A DNA stretch of 64,000 bases. It comes from Musa acuminata AAA Group (lineage: Eukaryota; Streptophyta; Magnoliopsida; Zingiberales; Musaceae). Made by a program: the position numbers and the translations under genes. Where the stretch lies: NCBI RefSeq assembly GCF_036884655.1, contig NC_088340.1, forward strand, positions 27,995,501 through 28,059,500, in the 5' to 3' direction. Positions 22,168 to 33,355 of the stretch are shown here, in pieces. The notes beneath the pieces were generated by a model that saw nothing but the letters and a program-made list of their open reading frames with translations, made no database searches and was not told the DNA's origin. Each line of letters starts with the position of its first letter. The first letter of the stretch is position 1.

Positions 22168-24399
22168 TGTTGAATCTCGTATTTTGATGATGAAACTACT
22201 TGATATATGTTTATGATTTAATCTGCGTTTTGAGTGACGCAGGATGCTTTGATCAGGATAAGACAATTAAAGCAGGAAAATCATGTTGTGCCGGAGGAAC
22301 ATGTCAGAAGATTGGACGTCGGGCCGGTGGATCGGTCGACGTATCGACAGAAGGCTTCGGGCCGTGGACTCGGGCATCGGGCCAAGAAGAGCGGGTATTG
22401 TGCCAAGGATATCGGAGTTGCGGAGCCAACTGGCCGATTGGGCAATAGGCCACAGGAAAGGACGATGCGCCGAAGAATCGGATGAAGCGTCGAGGGACCA
22501 ATGACATGCCGGACAACTTAGTTAATCGTTTAGGATTAATTGTCTCGATCGAAGTTTTGTTTTGAGTGTGCGGGATTAACTATGATGAATGTTAGACAAG
22601 CAGCAGGAGTTACGCCGGAGTCAACATCATGATCACGTTGGGAGTTCGAGAGTTCGACGGAAGTTCGGACGGTCGTCGGAGGTTCTGCGAGAACAGATCC
22701 GAGAAGTCCAGAAGCTTGCCAAGCGAAGCTCGTTGGAACTCGCCAAGTGGATCGTCGCAAGTCCAGGAGTTTGCCGGAAGTCCGCAGAAGCATCACCGAG
22801 GGTTCATCGGATGATCGACGGAAGTTCACCGGAAACTCGCCGGAAGAAGCGATTGACGCACCGAAGCAAAGCTGCAGAAATTGTCTTAGATCTAATCGTA
22901 GTTAGCACATTGATTAAGCTGGAAAATGGGAGGTGATCCCATTAGCTTAATCTTGGGGCAATTGGGCCCCTGAAAGACTGAAATTGGGCCGAATGGAGCT
23001 AACCATTTGGACCCTGATTGCACCAGGAGGTGCAACCGCCTAGGCCAGGAGGTGGCACCGCCTGGGCTAAGCCTCCCAGCGAGACTGGGCGGTGCAACCT
23101 CCCCAGCCAGGAGGTGGCACCGCCTGAGCTCAGTCTTCGAGCTAGACTGGGCGGTGCAACCTCCCTGACAGAGAGGTGGCACCGCCTGAGCTCAGTCTTC
23201 GAGCTAGACTGGGTGGTGCAACCTCCCTGATAGAGAGGTGGCACCGCCTGAGCTCAGTCTTCGAGCTCTGGCAGAGAGGTGCAACCGCCTCAGTCAAGAG
23301 GTGGCACCGCCTGGGCTCAGTCTTCGAGCTCTGCCAACCGGTGCAACCTCTCCAGTCAGGAGGTACAACCGCCTGATCCCGGAATTCCGGGATTTGATCG
23401 TTTTGAGCTCCAAATTTGAATTGGGTTGGGGCCTATAAATACCCTACCCATTTAGCACTGAAAGCATAGAACATACACTCGAAATCTTGCTATCTTTCTA
23501 TGTTTCTTAGAGCTCAAAACTGCTAGTTCTCCTCTTTCTATTCTTCAAGTTTGAGTTGTAAAGAGAGGAGAGAAAACTTCTGTAAGGGTTGTCTCCTAAG
23601 CCCGTCAAAAGGAGTGAATCTGTAAGAGGGTAGTTGGCCTTCGCCTATTGAAGGAAGGCTTCTAGTTGACGTCGGTGACCTCGTCGGTGGAGGAAGCCAA
23701 AAGTGGAGTAGGTCAAGACTGACCGAACCACTCTAAATCTCTGGTTTGCGTTTATTTTGAGCACTTTATCATTACTGCAAACCTCCTACATAGCTACTGC
23801 TCTCTGCGCCTTTACGAACAAGTTTCTAAGTGCTGATCTTTCCGAATCTGCATTTAGACGTAAATCTGCGCTTTTACGAACGAAGTTTCTAAGTTCAGAT
23901 CCCTTTAAAACTGTGTTTTAGATGTAAACTACTTTTAAACGTAAAACTACGTTTAGACGTAAAACTGCGTTTAGACGTAAACTGCGTTTAGACGTAAAAC
24001 TACGTTTAGACGTAAAACTGCGTTTAGACGCAAACTGCGTTTAGACGTAAAACTACGTTTAGATGTAAAACTGTGTTTAGACGTAAAACTGCGTTTAGAT
24101 GCAAACTGCACTACGCTTAGACGCAATCTGATCTTAGACGCAAACTGCGCTTAGACGTAAACTGCGCTTAGACGCAATCTGCATTTAGACGCAAACTGCA
24201 TTTAGACGCAAACTGCGTAAACTGCGCTTAGACGCAAACTGTGTTTAGACATAAACTGCACTTAATCATAAGTATTCTTAGAATCGGCTTTTGCCTCGAA
24301 ACAGTTCTTATCGAACAAACGCAGCTTTCGATTTTAATCACTGAAAGATTTCCGCTGCACTAATTCACCCCCCCCCTCTTAGTGCTCTCGATCCTAACA
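22168..24399 (+). mobile_element. SL1: solo LTR of the T family, 2232 bp
   Basis: TGTTGAATCTCG...CCTAACA, flanked by AAAAT on both sides (22163-22167 and 24400-24404). There is no PBS after it and no PPT before it, and T1 interior sequence continues across it. It has the minisatellite (23015-23375), TATAAATA at 23434-23441 and the TTAGACG/TTAGACGTAAAAC array (23905-24260). A solo LTR is normally left when the two LTRs of one element recombine. Confidence 0.92.
23905..24260 (+). repeat. Tandem TTAGACGTAAAACTGCG array in SL1
   Basis: About 18 units of 17-18 bp. The first half is mostly of the 'gtttagacgtaaaactgc' type and the second half of the 'cttagacgcaaactgc' type, so two sub-arrays have expanded separately. 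Confidence 0.85.
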
Positions 24400-27064
24400 A
24401 AAATAATCATGAAAATTGCATGTTTATGATAAACAAAATGATTTTGATTAAAAATACCTTATGAAATCATGCTATATGTGGTTGAGAAGTAATAATGTGT
24501 ATCATGTTGATTTCCATTGTTATTTCTCGATTTTGAGTATATGAAATCATGTTTAATTTGAAGTTATGATTAATGAGTATATATTTTTGAAATTATGTAT
24601 GATGATTCTTGATTATCGATTTTCATGATAATAACAGTGGCTTTAAAAAAATTGATGCATATTTTCATAAATGAAAAGGCATGCTAACATGAAATCGACC
24701 ACTTAAAATGAAACACTTAAAAAGGGAAAAATATATTATCAATGAAATCATGAATCTATTTATGTTATAAATTTTGTGAGCCATAAAAATGATTTTGATG
24801 ATGCAAATTTGAAATGAGTTTTATTAAAATCATGATCTTGATTTTTCTCTTGAATGATTGTGACTTGTATTCCTTGATATGATTTTTATGCAATTCTTTG
24901 TATTTATGAAATATTTATCTCATCACCCAATTATTTCGTTTTCAATATTCCTCAAGTGATGATATGAATGCATGAGATATTCATGAATTTATTTTGATGT
25001 ATGTAAATAAGAAGCTTCGATCATGCATGGTAGAATGTAATGTGACAAATTAATACCATGATGATTTAAAATATTTATGATTTGGAATGATGCATATGCT
25101 TTTTTTATGATATGTATCATGAATGCTTTAAATGATAAATGTTTGGAATCATGATTAAAATGAAGTGATAAATACTTAAAATATATTGATTTAATGTTCG
25201 GTATCATGAATACTTCATTATCATACATTAAAATAGTGATAAATATTTTAAAAATAAATGATTGTATCATGTTAGATGATTTTATATATTGTGCATGATA
25301 AGCTATAAGTGGTGATTGAAACAATGATTGAAATAATATGAATAATGATTTGGAATCATGCATATAATAATGAGTTTATATGTTTTGAAAATGTGCATGT
25401 TTTAATTTGAAAATATAATGATGCACAAATGAGATTGATACTAAACTTTGTCATGATTTAAAAATTGATGTAAAGGGTTTTTCTCTTCTTTTTGACAATG
25501 ACAAAAGGGGAGATAGCTAGCTTGCACAATTCAAGAAGAAAGTAAAAATTGCACTTCTCAAAAGAGAAGAAATTGCTATCTTAAACATCACCAAGAAGTG
25601 CTATCTTGCAAATCTCAAGACACACAAATGCAATCATGCAAAATTTGTAATTTTGCACATCATTAAAATTTATGATGCTTTGGTGATTATGCATGTTCTA
25701 AAATGTTATAAAATTCACTAGCTTGCATGATGTAGAACTTAGCTATATTGAACATCACCAAGGAATGCTATCTTGCCTATCTCAAGAAGCAAAAAGTTAA
25801 CTTGCACATCTAGCAAAACTTATATTTCAAGAAGCAAGAATTGCTTTCTTGAACATCTCAAAATTGCTAGCTTGCGGGCCTTAAAATGTAGAAATTTTTT
25901 GCTAGCTTGAATATGGAAAACTTGCTATCATACTACCATGATGATGAGCATACTTTGTCTTCATGATTATATTTGAAAAAATATGGCAAAAATTTGTTCG
26001 AATGATTAAACTTGTTAAAATTATTTTTCGGACTTTTTTTTTTTTTTTTGATTGAATGATCAAATCACTTGATTGCCATAATGATTTTACACAATTACTT
26101 GCCATGATTACATGTTGGAAATTATGTGCTTGAATACAAAAATTTCCATGATAATAAGCATGTTTTACCTTCATGATTGTAATTGAATATCTCTAGTAAA
26201 ACCCTGTCCGAATGTATGAAAGTGTCAAATTTCATTTTCGGATTTTCTTGATCCTAACAAGTGGATTTTCTTGATACATTATCCTCTTCCAAATTTAACA
26301 AGCATATGTCATATCAAGTTTAATTCACATCATTGATTTTTGACATATGGAATCATCTAGCAAATGCACTTATCATGTGAAAAATATTTTTCGAGAAACA
26401 TATTTGATGATTCCCTCTTATAAAAGGAAGATATCTTTACATACAAGGATTTGACTCACTTACATATCTTAATCCTTGCAAAAATGAAGTGTGCTTTAAT
26501 ATCTTATCAATTTGAACTTCATATATGGCTTTCTTCCTTCATGTAAAAAGATAACAAATAAAAAGGAAGAAGCAATAAAAGCTATCTCCATGTTATGTTT
26601 TCCTCGAGATGTTTGCATAATTGGTATCCTATCACTCACTGTTGGAAAATGACATGAACCAACTTATGGCATCGCACTTATATTTAAAATTTGCTTATAT
26701 CGGTCTCCTTGTTGTTGATGACAAAGGGGGAGAAATATATAAATTGATACTATGAGTGCCATATTTGATGAATATGAATAGATGTTATGAATGCCATATT
26801 ATGATGCGATATCAAAAGCAGCATTCATATGAATAGGTGCTATGAATGTCATATCATGTTAAGATATCAAGAAATTGAATCGCAATTTTACATGTTGATA
26901 TCTTACCATTTGATGATAGCAAACTTGCATGATGGTAACAATAGATATTATGTTTTTCATGCAATGAGTTAAAACTTACATTACAAACACTTGATTGTGG
27001 TACTTCTCCTTTTTGTTGATGACAAAGGGGGAGAAGTATGTTGATGACATCACATGTTATGCAT

Positions 27065-27275
27065 AAGTTTATGATGACATGTTGCTTGGATTTTTGAATC
27101 CAAGAGTTTCTATCAATATGGCATATTGATAGGGGGAGTTTGTTTAAACTCTGGGAGTTAAGGTTAACTCCGTTTATGATGACATGTTGCTTAGATTTTT
27201 GAATCTAAGAGTTTCTATCAATATGGCATATTGATAGGGGGAGTTTGTTTAAACTTCGGGAGTTAAGTTTAACTC
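27065..27275 (+). repeat. ~105-bp tandem duplication with palindromes before the T1 PPT
   Basis: Two copies of a unit starting 'tatgatgacatgttgctt'. Each contains TATCAATATGGCATATTGATA-type, GAGTTTGTTTAAACTC-type and GGAGTTAAGGTTAACTCC-type palindromes (first copy 27111-27171). The other T elements have one copy. Confidence 0.8.
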
Positions 27276-27299
27276 CGTCATCAAGTGGTTGTCATCATC

Positions 27300-27313
27300 A
27301 AAAAGGGGGAGAT
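27300..27313 (+). promoter_or_regulatory. T1 polypurine tract
   Basis: AAAAAGGGGGAGAT ends at the 3' LTR start. Confidence 0.88.
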
Positions 27314-29527
27314 TGTTGAATCTCGTATTTTGATGATGAAAAACTACTTGATATATGTTTATGATTTAATCTGTATTTTAAGTGACGCAGGATGCCTCGA
27401 TCAGGATGAGACAATTAAAGCAGGAAAATCATGTTGTGCCGGAGGAACATGTCAGAACATTGGACGTCGGGCTGGTGGATCGGTCGACGTATCGACAGAA
27501 GGCTTCGGGTCGTGGACTCGGGCATCGGGCCAAGAAGAGCGGGTATTGTGCCAAGGATATCGGAGTTGTGGAGTCAATGGGCCGATTGGGCAATAGGCTG
27601 CAGGAAAGGACGATGCGCCGAAGAATCAGACGAAGCGTCGAGGGACCAATGACATGCCGGACAACTTGGTTAATTGCTTAGGATTAATTGTCTCGATCGA
27701 AGTTTTGTTTACATGTGCAGGATTAACTACGATGGAAGAAAGACATGCAGCAGGAATTGCGTCGGAGTCAAGACAATGATCACGTTGGGAGTTCGAGAGT
27801 TCTACGGAAGTTCGGACGGTCGTCGGAGGTTCTACGGGAACAAATCCGAGAAGTCCAGGAGCTTGCCAAAGAAGCTCGTCGGAACTCGCCAAGTGGATCG
27901 TCGCAAGTCTAGGAGTTTGCCGGAAGTCCGCAGGAGCATCACCGAGGGTTCATCGGATGATCGACGGAAGTTCGCCGGAAGCTCACTGGAAGAAGCGATT
28001 GACGTACCGGAGCAAGTTGCAGTAAATGTCTTAGGAAATAATCGTAGTTAGCACAATGATTAAGTTAGAAATGGGAGGTGATCCCATTAACTTAATCTTG
28101 GGGCAATCGGGCCCCTGAAAGACCCAAATTGGGCCGAATGAATCAACTCATTTGGACCTGAAATAGTGCTAGGAGGTAGCACCACCAGGATAGGAGGTAG
28201 CACCGCCCAGGAGGCAGTCTCCAAGCGAGACTGGGCGGTGCAACCGCCCCAGCCAAGAGGTGCAACCGCCCAGGGCTCAGTCTCCGAGCGAGACTGGGTG
28301 GTGCAACCTCCTCTGTCAAGAGGTAGCACCGCCAGAGCTCAAGTTTCGAGCTCTGCCAGGCGGTGCAACCTCTCCAGTCAGGCGGTGCAACCGCCTGAGC
28401 TCGGTTTTCGAGCTCTGGCAGAGAGGTGCAACCGCCCCTGACAGAGGTGGCACCGCCCAGAGGCTCAGTCCTCGAGCTCTGCCAGGCGGTGCAACCTCTC
28501 CAGTCAGGAGGTGCAACCGCCTGATCCCGGAATTCCGGGATTTGATCGTTTTGAGCTCCAAATTTGAACTGGGCTGGGGCCTATAAATACCCCACCTATT
28601 CAGCACTGAAAAGATACAGACCTACACCGAATTCTTGATCTTTTCTGTGATTCTAATAGCTCAAATTTGTGTAAAGTCCAAAAGTTCTCCTCTTTCTGTT
28701 CTTCAAGTCTTGAGTTGTAAAGAGAGGAGAGAAACGTTCTGTAAGGGTTGTCTCCTGAGCCCGTCAAAAGGAGTGAAACTGTAAAAGGGCAGTTGGCCTT
28801 CGCCTATTGAAGGAAGGCCTCTAGTTGACGTCGGTGACCTTGTCGGTGGAGGAAGCCAAAAGTGGAGTAGGTCAAGACTGACCGAACCACTCTAAATCTC
28901 TGGTTTGCTTTTATTTTGAGCACTTTATCATTACTGCAAACCTCCTACATAGCTACTGCTCTCTGCGCTTTTACGAACAAGTTTCTAAGTTCTGATCTTT
29001 CCGAATCTGCATTCAGACGTAAATCGGTGTTTTCGTACGATCTTTACATTGCAGTTTACATTTACGTTTTGATTCTATTTATAACTGCAAACTGTCTTCT
29101 GCGCTTTTACGAACGAGTGTCTAAGTTCATATCTTTCCGAATATGAGCTTAGACGTAAACTGTGCTTAGACGCAAACTGTGTTTAGACGCAAACTGCGCT
29201 TAGACGCAATCTGCGCTTAGACGCAAACTGCGCTTAGACGCAAACTGCGCTTAGACGCAATCTGAGCTTAGATGCAAACTGCGCTTAGATGCAAACTGCG
29301 CTTAGACGCAATCTGCATTTAGATGCAAACCGCATTTAGACGCAAACTACGTAAACTACGCTTAGACGCAAACTGTATTTGGACGTAAACTGCACTTAAT
29401 CATAAGTAATCTTAGAATCGGCTTTTGTATCAAAATAGTTTTTATCGAACGAACGCAGCTTTTAATCGCTGAAAGATTTCCGCTGCACTAATTCACCCCC
29501 CCCCTCTTAGTGCTCTCGATCCTAACA
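27314..29527 (+). repeat. T1 3' LTR, 2214 bp
   Basis: TGTTGAATCTCG to CCTAACA (29521-29527). Minisatellite 28165-28525, TATAAATA 28582-28589, TTAGACG array 29140-29395, CACTAATTCAC-oligoC-TCTTAGTG end. It is followed by ACCTC (29528-29532), the TSD. It is highly similar to 7169-9234. Confidence 0.92.
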
Positions 29528-30382
29528 ACCTCATCATTGAAAGTGGTTAAGATGTAGTTTGCCGTCTTGCTTTTCTTGATTTTCTCCTCGTCTTCGGAGG
29601 AACTCGATTCATCCCAATTCTTGTTCCTTTTCTTGCGTTCAAAGTAAGTAGTTCCATTTTTTTTGCTTTTTAATTTTTGTTTCATTTGTAGTTTAAGTTC
29701 ACCATCACTTGAGCTTATGCTCGAGTGGTCTTCATGTGTTCTATGTCCCAAATCCTTCCTGTCCTTTGGAAGGCTGTTCTCGAGTTCCCTTTTCGTCACA
29801 TTGTTCATTTCGTAGGTCATTAAAGACCCAATTAGTTCTTCGAGTGAAAATGTTTTAAGATCCTTGGCCTCTTGAATGGCCATAACTTTTGGATCCCAAC
29901 TCTTTGGAAGGGATCTTAAAATTTTAGTTACTAGTTCAAAGTTAGAAAAATCTTTACCAAGAGCTTTAAGTCCATTGATGACATCCGTGAAACAGGTGTA
30001 CATGTCTCTGATGGACTCAGGTGTACAAGAATGTTGATTTTGGACGGTTTCACTCGGCTAGTGCCTTCATGAGTGACCTCAAGAGTTCTCCAAATATCAA
30101 AAGCCGAATCACAATTCGAAACGCGATTAAATTCATTTTTGTCAAGTGCACAATATAAGGCATTCATAGCCTTTGCATTTAGAGCAAACATCTTCATCTC
30201 CAAATCATTCCAATGGTTCATTGGAAGAGAAGATATTTCAAATCCATTTTCGACTATGTGCCATAAATTCAAATCCAAAGAAAGTAAGAAAACTCTTATT
30301 CGAGTTTTCCAATAAGTGTAGTCTGTCCCATTGAAAAAGGGAGGACGAATGAGTAACCCTCTTGAAGGCCAAAAAGAGCCAT
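29528..30382 (-). pseudogene. T2 gag, frameshifted, 3' end removed by T1 insertion
   Basis: The minus-strand ATG at 30382 starts 'MALFGLQEGYS'. The Gag core follows ('YWKTRIRVFLLSLDLNLW', 'NAKAMNALYCALDKNEFN', 'LEVTHEGTSRVKPSK'). A frameshift near 30030 separates it from the rest ('MYTCFTDVINGLKAL', 'LEELIGSLMTYEMN', 'KQKLKSKKNGT', 'YFERKKRNKNWDES'). Coding reaches 'TTFNDEV' at 29528. Its last codons ('VIEIPLIF...') are at 9235 on the plus strand. Like the T1 and T5 Gag, it has no zinc knuckle. Confidence 0.86.
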
Positions 30383-30418
30383 TTCTATTTGGGTGTTAAA
30401 CCAAAGTAGAAAACCATG

Positions 30419-30430
30419 GCCCTGATACCA
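30419..30430 (-). promoter_or_regulatory. T2 primer-binding site
   Basis: The minus strand reads TGGTATCAGGGC, one mismatch to the initiator tRNA-Met site, beside the LTR end at 30433. Confidence 0.8.
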
Positions 30431-30432
30431 AT

Positions 30433-31846
30433 TGTTAGGATCTGAGCGGCACTAAGAGGGGGGGAGGGGTGAATTAGTGCAGCGGATTAAAACTTGTAAG
30501 TTTGAAAATGATTTCGTAAATGTGTAGAGATTTCGATTCGACAATGAATGACTTGGTGAAAGTAGCTCGAGTAAAGTGAGAAGATAAAAACTAAAAGCTT
30601 GCTGCTATGTAAATAACGGTTTAAGAAAGGTAAACACTCACACATTCAAGGAACACACCAATTTAAAGTGGTTCGGTCAAAATGACCTACATCTATTTGC
30701 GAAGCCTTCTTCGATGAGGCTCCCAACTTCCACTAGCAAATCATATTGAAGGGGAAGGACAAATACTCCTCTTACAACCTTTTACAATTGGTTTACACTC
30801 TTACAAAATTTCAAAGAGAAAGAGGGAGGTGAACACTCAAGCAATTGAAAACAAGACTTGCTAAAGACTTTGCTAAGGCTTTATCTCAATCTCTAACTTC
30901 TAAAATGTTTTGTTCTCTGTTGAGAATTGAGGAGTATTTATAGGCCTCAAGAGGATTCAAATTTGGGCTCTAAATTTTGAATTCTCTTGGGTTCCCGATG
31001 CTGACGGTGCCACTGCCAGTCAGTGGTGGTGCCACCGCCTGTCAGTGTCTGACACTAACAGTGTACTAGCAGTGCCACCGCCCAGTTCGACGGTGCCACC
31101 GCCGGACCTCTTGGGTGCAGGGCGGTGCCATCGCCCGATCCTTCGGATTCTAGGCGGTGCCACCGCCTAGTCTGGCGGTACCCCCACCTAGACTATTCCA
31201 GCTCACTAGTTGGGCTTTAAATTTGGCCCAAACCAGTCCAAATTCGGGCCTAGTTGGCCCCTAACTAGATTTTAGGATTAACTCTTAATCCTAACCCTAA
31301 TTAGATGTAAACTATGAAGTTAAGACATAGTCCTAAGCAGATCTTATAACTGGTAATGTCGAGTTTCCTTCCGGCGAGCTTTCCGATGATCTTCCAACGA
31401 TCTTCCGATGCACCCTCGGATTTCTTCCGGTGGACTCCTAATAGGCTCCCGATCTTGTGGCGAGTTCAGCGAATAGCCGATCCTTCTCGGTGATCTCCGC
31501 AAACCTCCGATGATCTCTACGGCGAACTTCCAAAAACTCTAACAAGTCCCCAATTTCTTCTCGGTTGGTTCTGGTAGCATCTCCGACGAATCTTCGAACT
31601 CTCGAATGCCCATCGAACTTGACTCCGGTAGACTTGCTTTATATCTTCAAGCTATCGTAGTCAATCCTACACATATAAAACAAAAGTTTAATCTAGATAA
31701 TTACTCCTAAGAAATTAATCAAGTTGTCTGGCATATCACTAGTCCCTCGACGCTTCGTCCGATTCTTCGGCGCATCGTCCTCTCTTGCGGCCTATTGCCC
31801 AATTGGTCAGTTGACTCCGCAACTCCGATATCCTTGGTGCAATACC
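30433..31846 (-). repeat. T2 5' LTR, first 1414 bp in plus view, interrupted by A1
   Basis: TGTTAGG at 30433 with the GCACTAAGAG-oligoG-TGAATTAGTGC hairpin, TATA complement at 30935-30942 and CACCGCC units at 30995-31200. It stops at ...CAATACC (31846), where A1 begins, and resumes at 39927 after the ATACC duplication. It pairs with the 3' LTR at 12468-13986. Confidence 0.88.
31842..31846. repeat. A1 target-site duplication, left copy
   Basis: ATACC, repeated at 39922-39926. Confidence 0.9.
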
Positions 31847-33341
31847 TACTAGTCATAGGTGCCCAACAAGCCAATCACGTGAGTGATGGCACGTGTGACT
31901 TGATACAGAATCTTTTTTCTTATTATATTTTGGCGTATATCACTTTATAACTATTGCATAAATGCATATATATATATTGTGATGTCCTTGGATTTGTGCA
32001 ATGGGAATCGGATCATGATGAGATCACGATAATGAGATCGATTCACCTTTAAACACATATCCTAAATAATCGCGGTCATAAGTTACTCGAGAGGGACATC
32101 GTGATAACCGGACAGACTGGTGTGCTGTATACCCATCCATATGAAGGATGCAGTTGGTCTCATAGCTGCTCGTGTAGGGATACTAGGGATACAGTACAGG
32201 TGCTCATTGGAGAATGAGTTCACTAATTGATCCGCTTTCAGAATGCTGGATGGTTGATGATGCCTTATTGTCAGACAGCGATTCCGTAGTCCTAGTGGTA
32301 TATCTGGTCCTTAGACTTGAGACACCAAGGATGTCCTGTATGAGTGCTCCACTCTTTGATACCAGACTTATAGGTTTGGTTGTCCCAGATCTAGTACAGC
32401 TGGTCATTGGGAGTGGTAGTCAACCTTACGAGGGCTATTGAGTGTTGATAGAGGATCATCCACTCTCGGCATCATAAGAGGAATATCCCATGTGTTCTTG
32501 CTCAGACAAATCCCTGGCCAGGGTCATTCGGGTTGAGAGAGAAAGAGTTCTCTGGGAGAATCCGATTAGAGCGAGACTCGAGTAGAAACCATATAGGTCT
32601 GACAGCACCATGCTCGATATACGGTCTTTGGGATATTAGATGGATGAGGGACTATAGGTACACGGTAACTGAGGACAGACAGGTCCAATGGATTGGATTC
32701 CCCTGTATCATCTGGGGACTACGGCGTAGTGGCCTAGTACGTCTGTAGTCGATGAGTCGAGTGAATTATTACAGAGATAATAATTCACTGAGTTAGAAGA
32801 AGTTCTTACAGGTATGACTCACGGCCAGCTCGATATTGGGCCTAGAGGGTCACACACATATGGTAGGCATTGCGATGAGTAGAGGTTCGAATATGAGATA
32901 TCCGACGGAGCCCTTGTCTTATTGGATGCAGATCCAATACCCACTAGGGGAGGACCCATCAGGGTTTGATAGGGGACCTCTATAAATAGGAGGGATTCAG
33001 AGCCTCATGGGCTAGAGCCTTTGCTTGCCTTTCCTATTCTCCTCTCCCTCTCCACCACAGAGCAGGCCTGGAGTTTTGAGGAGCGTCGTCGCAACCCTGC
33101 TGTGTGGATCACCGCTAGAGAGGAGGACACTTGACCTCCTTCACACTCTCCTAAGGATCTGTAAGGAAACAGGGATATACGATCTCCCTAGGTAACACAA
33201 TCTACTCTATACGCAGTTTTGAGTTTCGCGGATTTTGCGCACTAATCTTCGCACGACGACGAACATCTTTTTGGGAATCGGGGATTTTGTTTTCTTGTTC
33301 TTCCGTTGCGCATGTGATGTCGCCCCCAAGATTTGCCAACA
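31847..33341 (+). repeat. A1 5' LTR, 1495 bp
   Basis: It begins TACTAGTCATAGG (the terminal TG has become TA; the 3' LTR keeps TGCTAG) and ends CCAACA at 33341. TATAAATAG lies at 32981-32989. It retains a block of about 75 bp at 33014-33090 that the 3' LTR lacks. Otherwise the two LTRs are very similar by eye. Confidence 0.9.
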
Positions 33342-33342
33342 A

Positions 33343-33355
33343 TGGTATCAGAGCC
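33343..33355 (+). promoter_or_regulatory. A1 primer-binding site
   Basis: TGGTATCAGAGCC directly after the LTR; initiator tRNA-Met type. Confidence 0.9.

Larger units (their letters stand above)
22049..27299 (+). other. T1 non-coding interior (excluding SL1)
   Basis: 22049-22167 and 24400-27299 form one AT-rich interior interrupted by SL1. It holds the GCTAGC-type array (25500-25930), PPT-like hairpins (about 25483-25515, 26696-26730, 27001-27036) and a tandem duplication of about 105 bp (about 27065-27275) carrying a set of palindromes. No frame is supported. The poly-T run near 26032-26050 is the only homopolymer of note. Confidence 0.75.
21044..29527 (+). mobile_element. T1: gag-only SIRE-like element (main part)
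   Basis: LTR tail (21044-21083), PBS, gag, a non-coding interior (interrupted by SL1), PPT and a 3' LTR. The bulk of its 5' LTR is at 7169-9234 on the other strand. The TSD is ACCTC/GAGGT. No pol-related sequence is present between gag and the 3' LTR. Its two LTRs look very similar over the minisatellite, so it is one of the younger insertions. It sits inside the T2 gag. Confidence 0.87.

Noticed and set aside
22168..29527. Reading 22168-29527 as one full element with 22168-24399 as its 5' LTR
   Set aside because: There is no PBS after 24399, a perfect AAAAT duplication flanks 22168-24399, and the interior joins across it; the true T1 PBS and gag are at 21086 and 21134.
16388..29527. Treating S1 and T1 as one plus-strand element because pol runs straight into an LTR end
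   Set aside because: The pol stops in mid-linker, filler DNA separates the two, and both have better partners across the inversion.
32204..32441. Paired ~70-aa frames in the A1 LTRs (also 38857-39094)
   Set aside because: The same sequence lies in both LTRs and is open on both strands; it is LTR sequence, not a gene.
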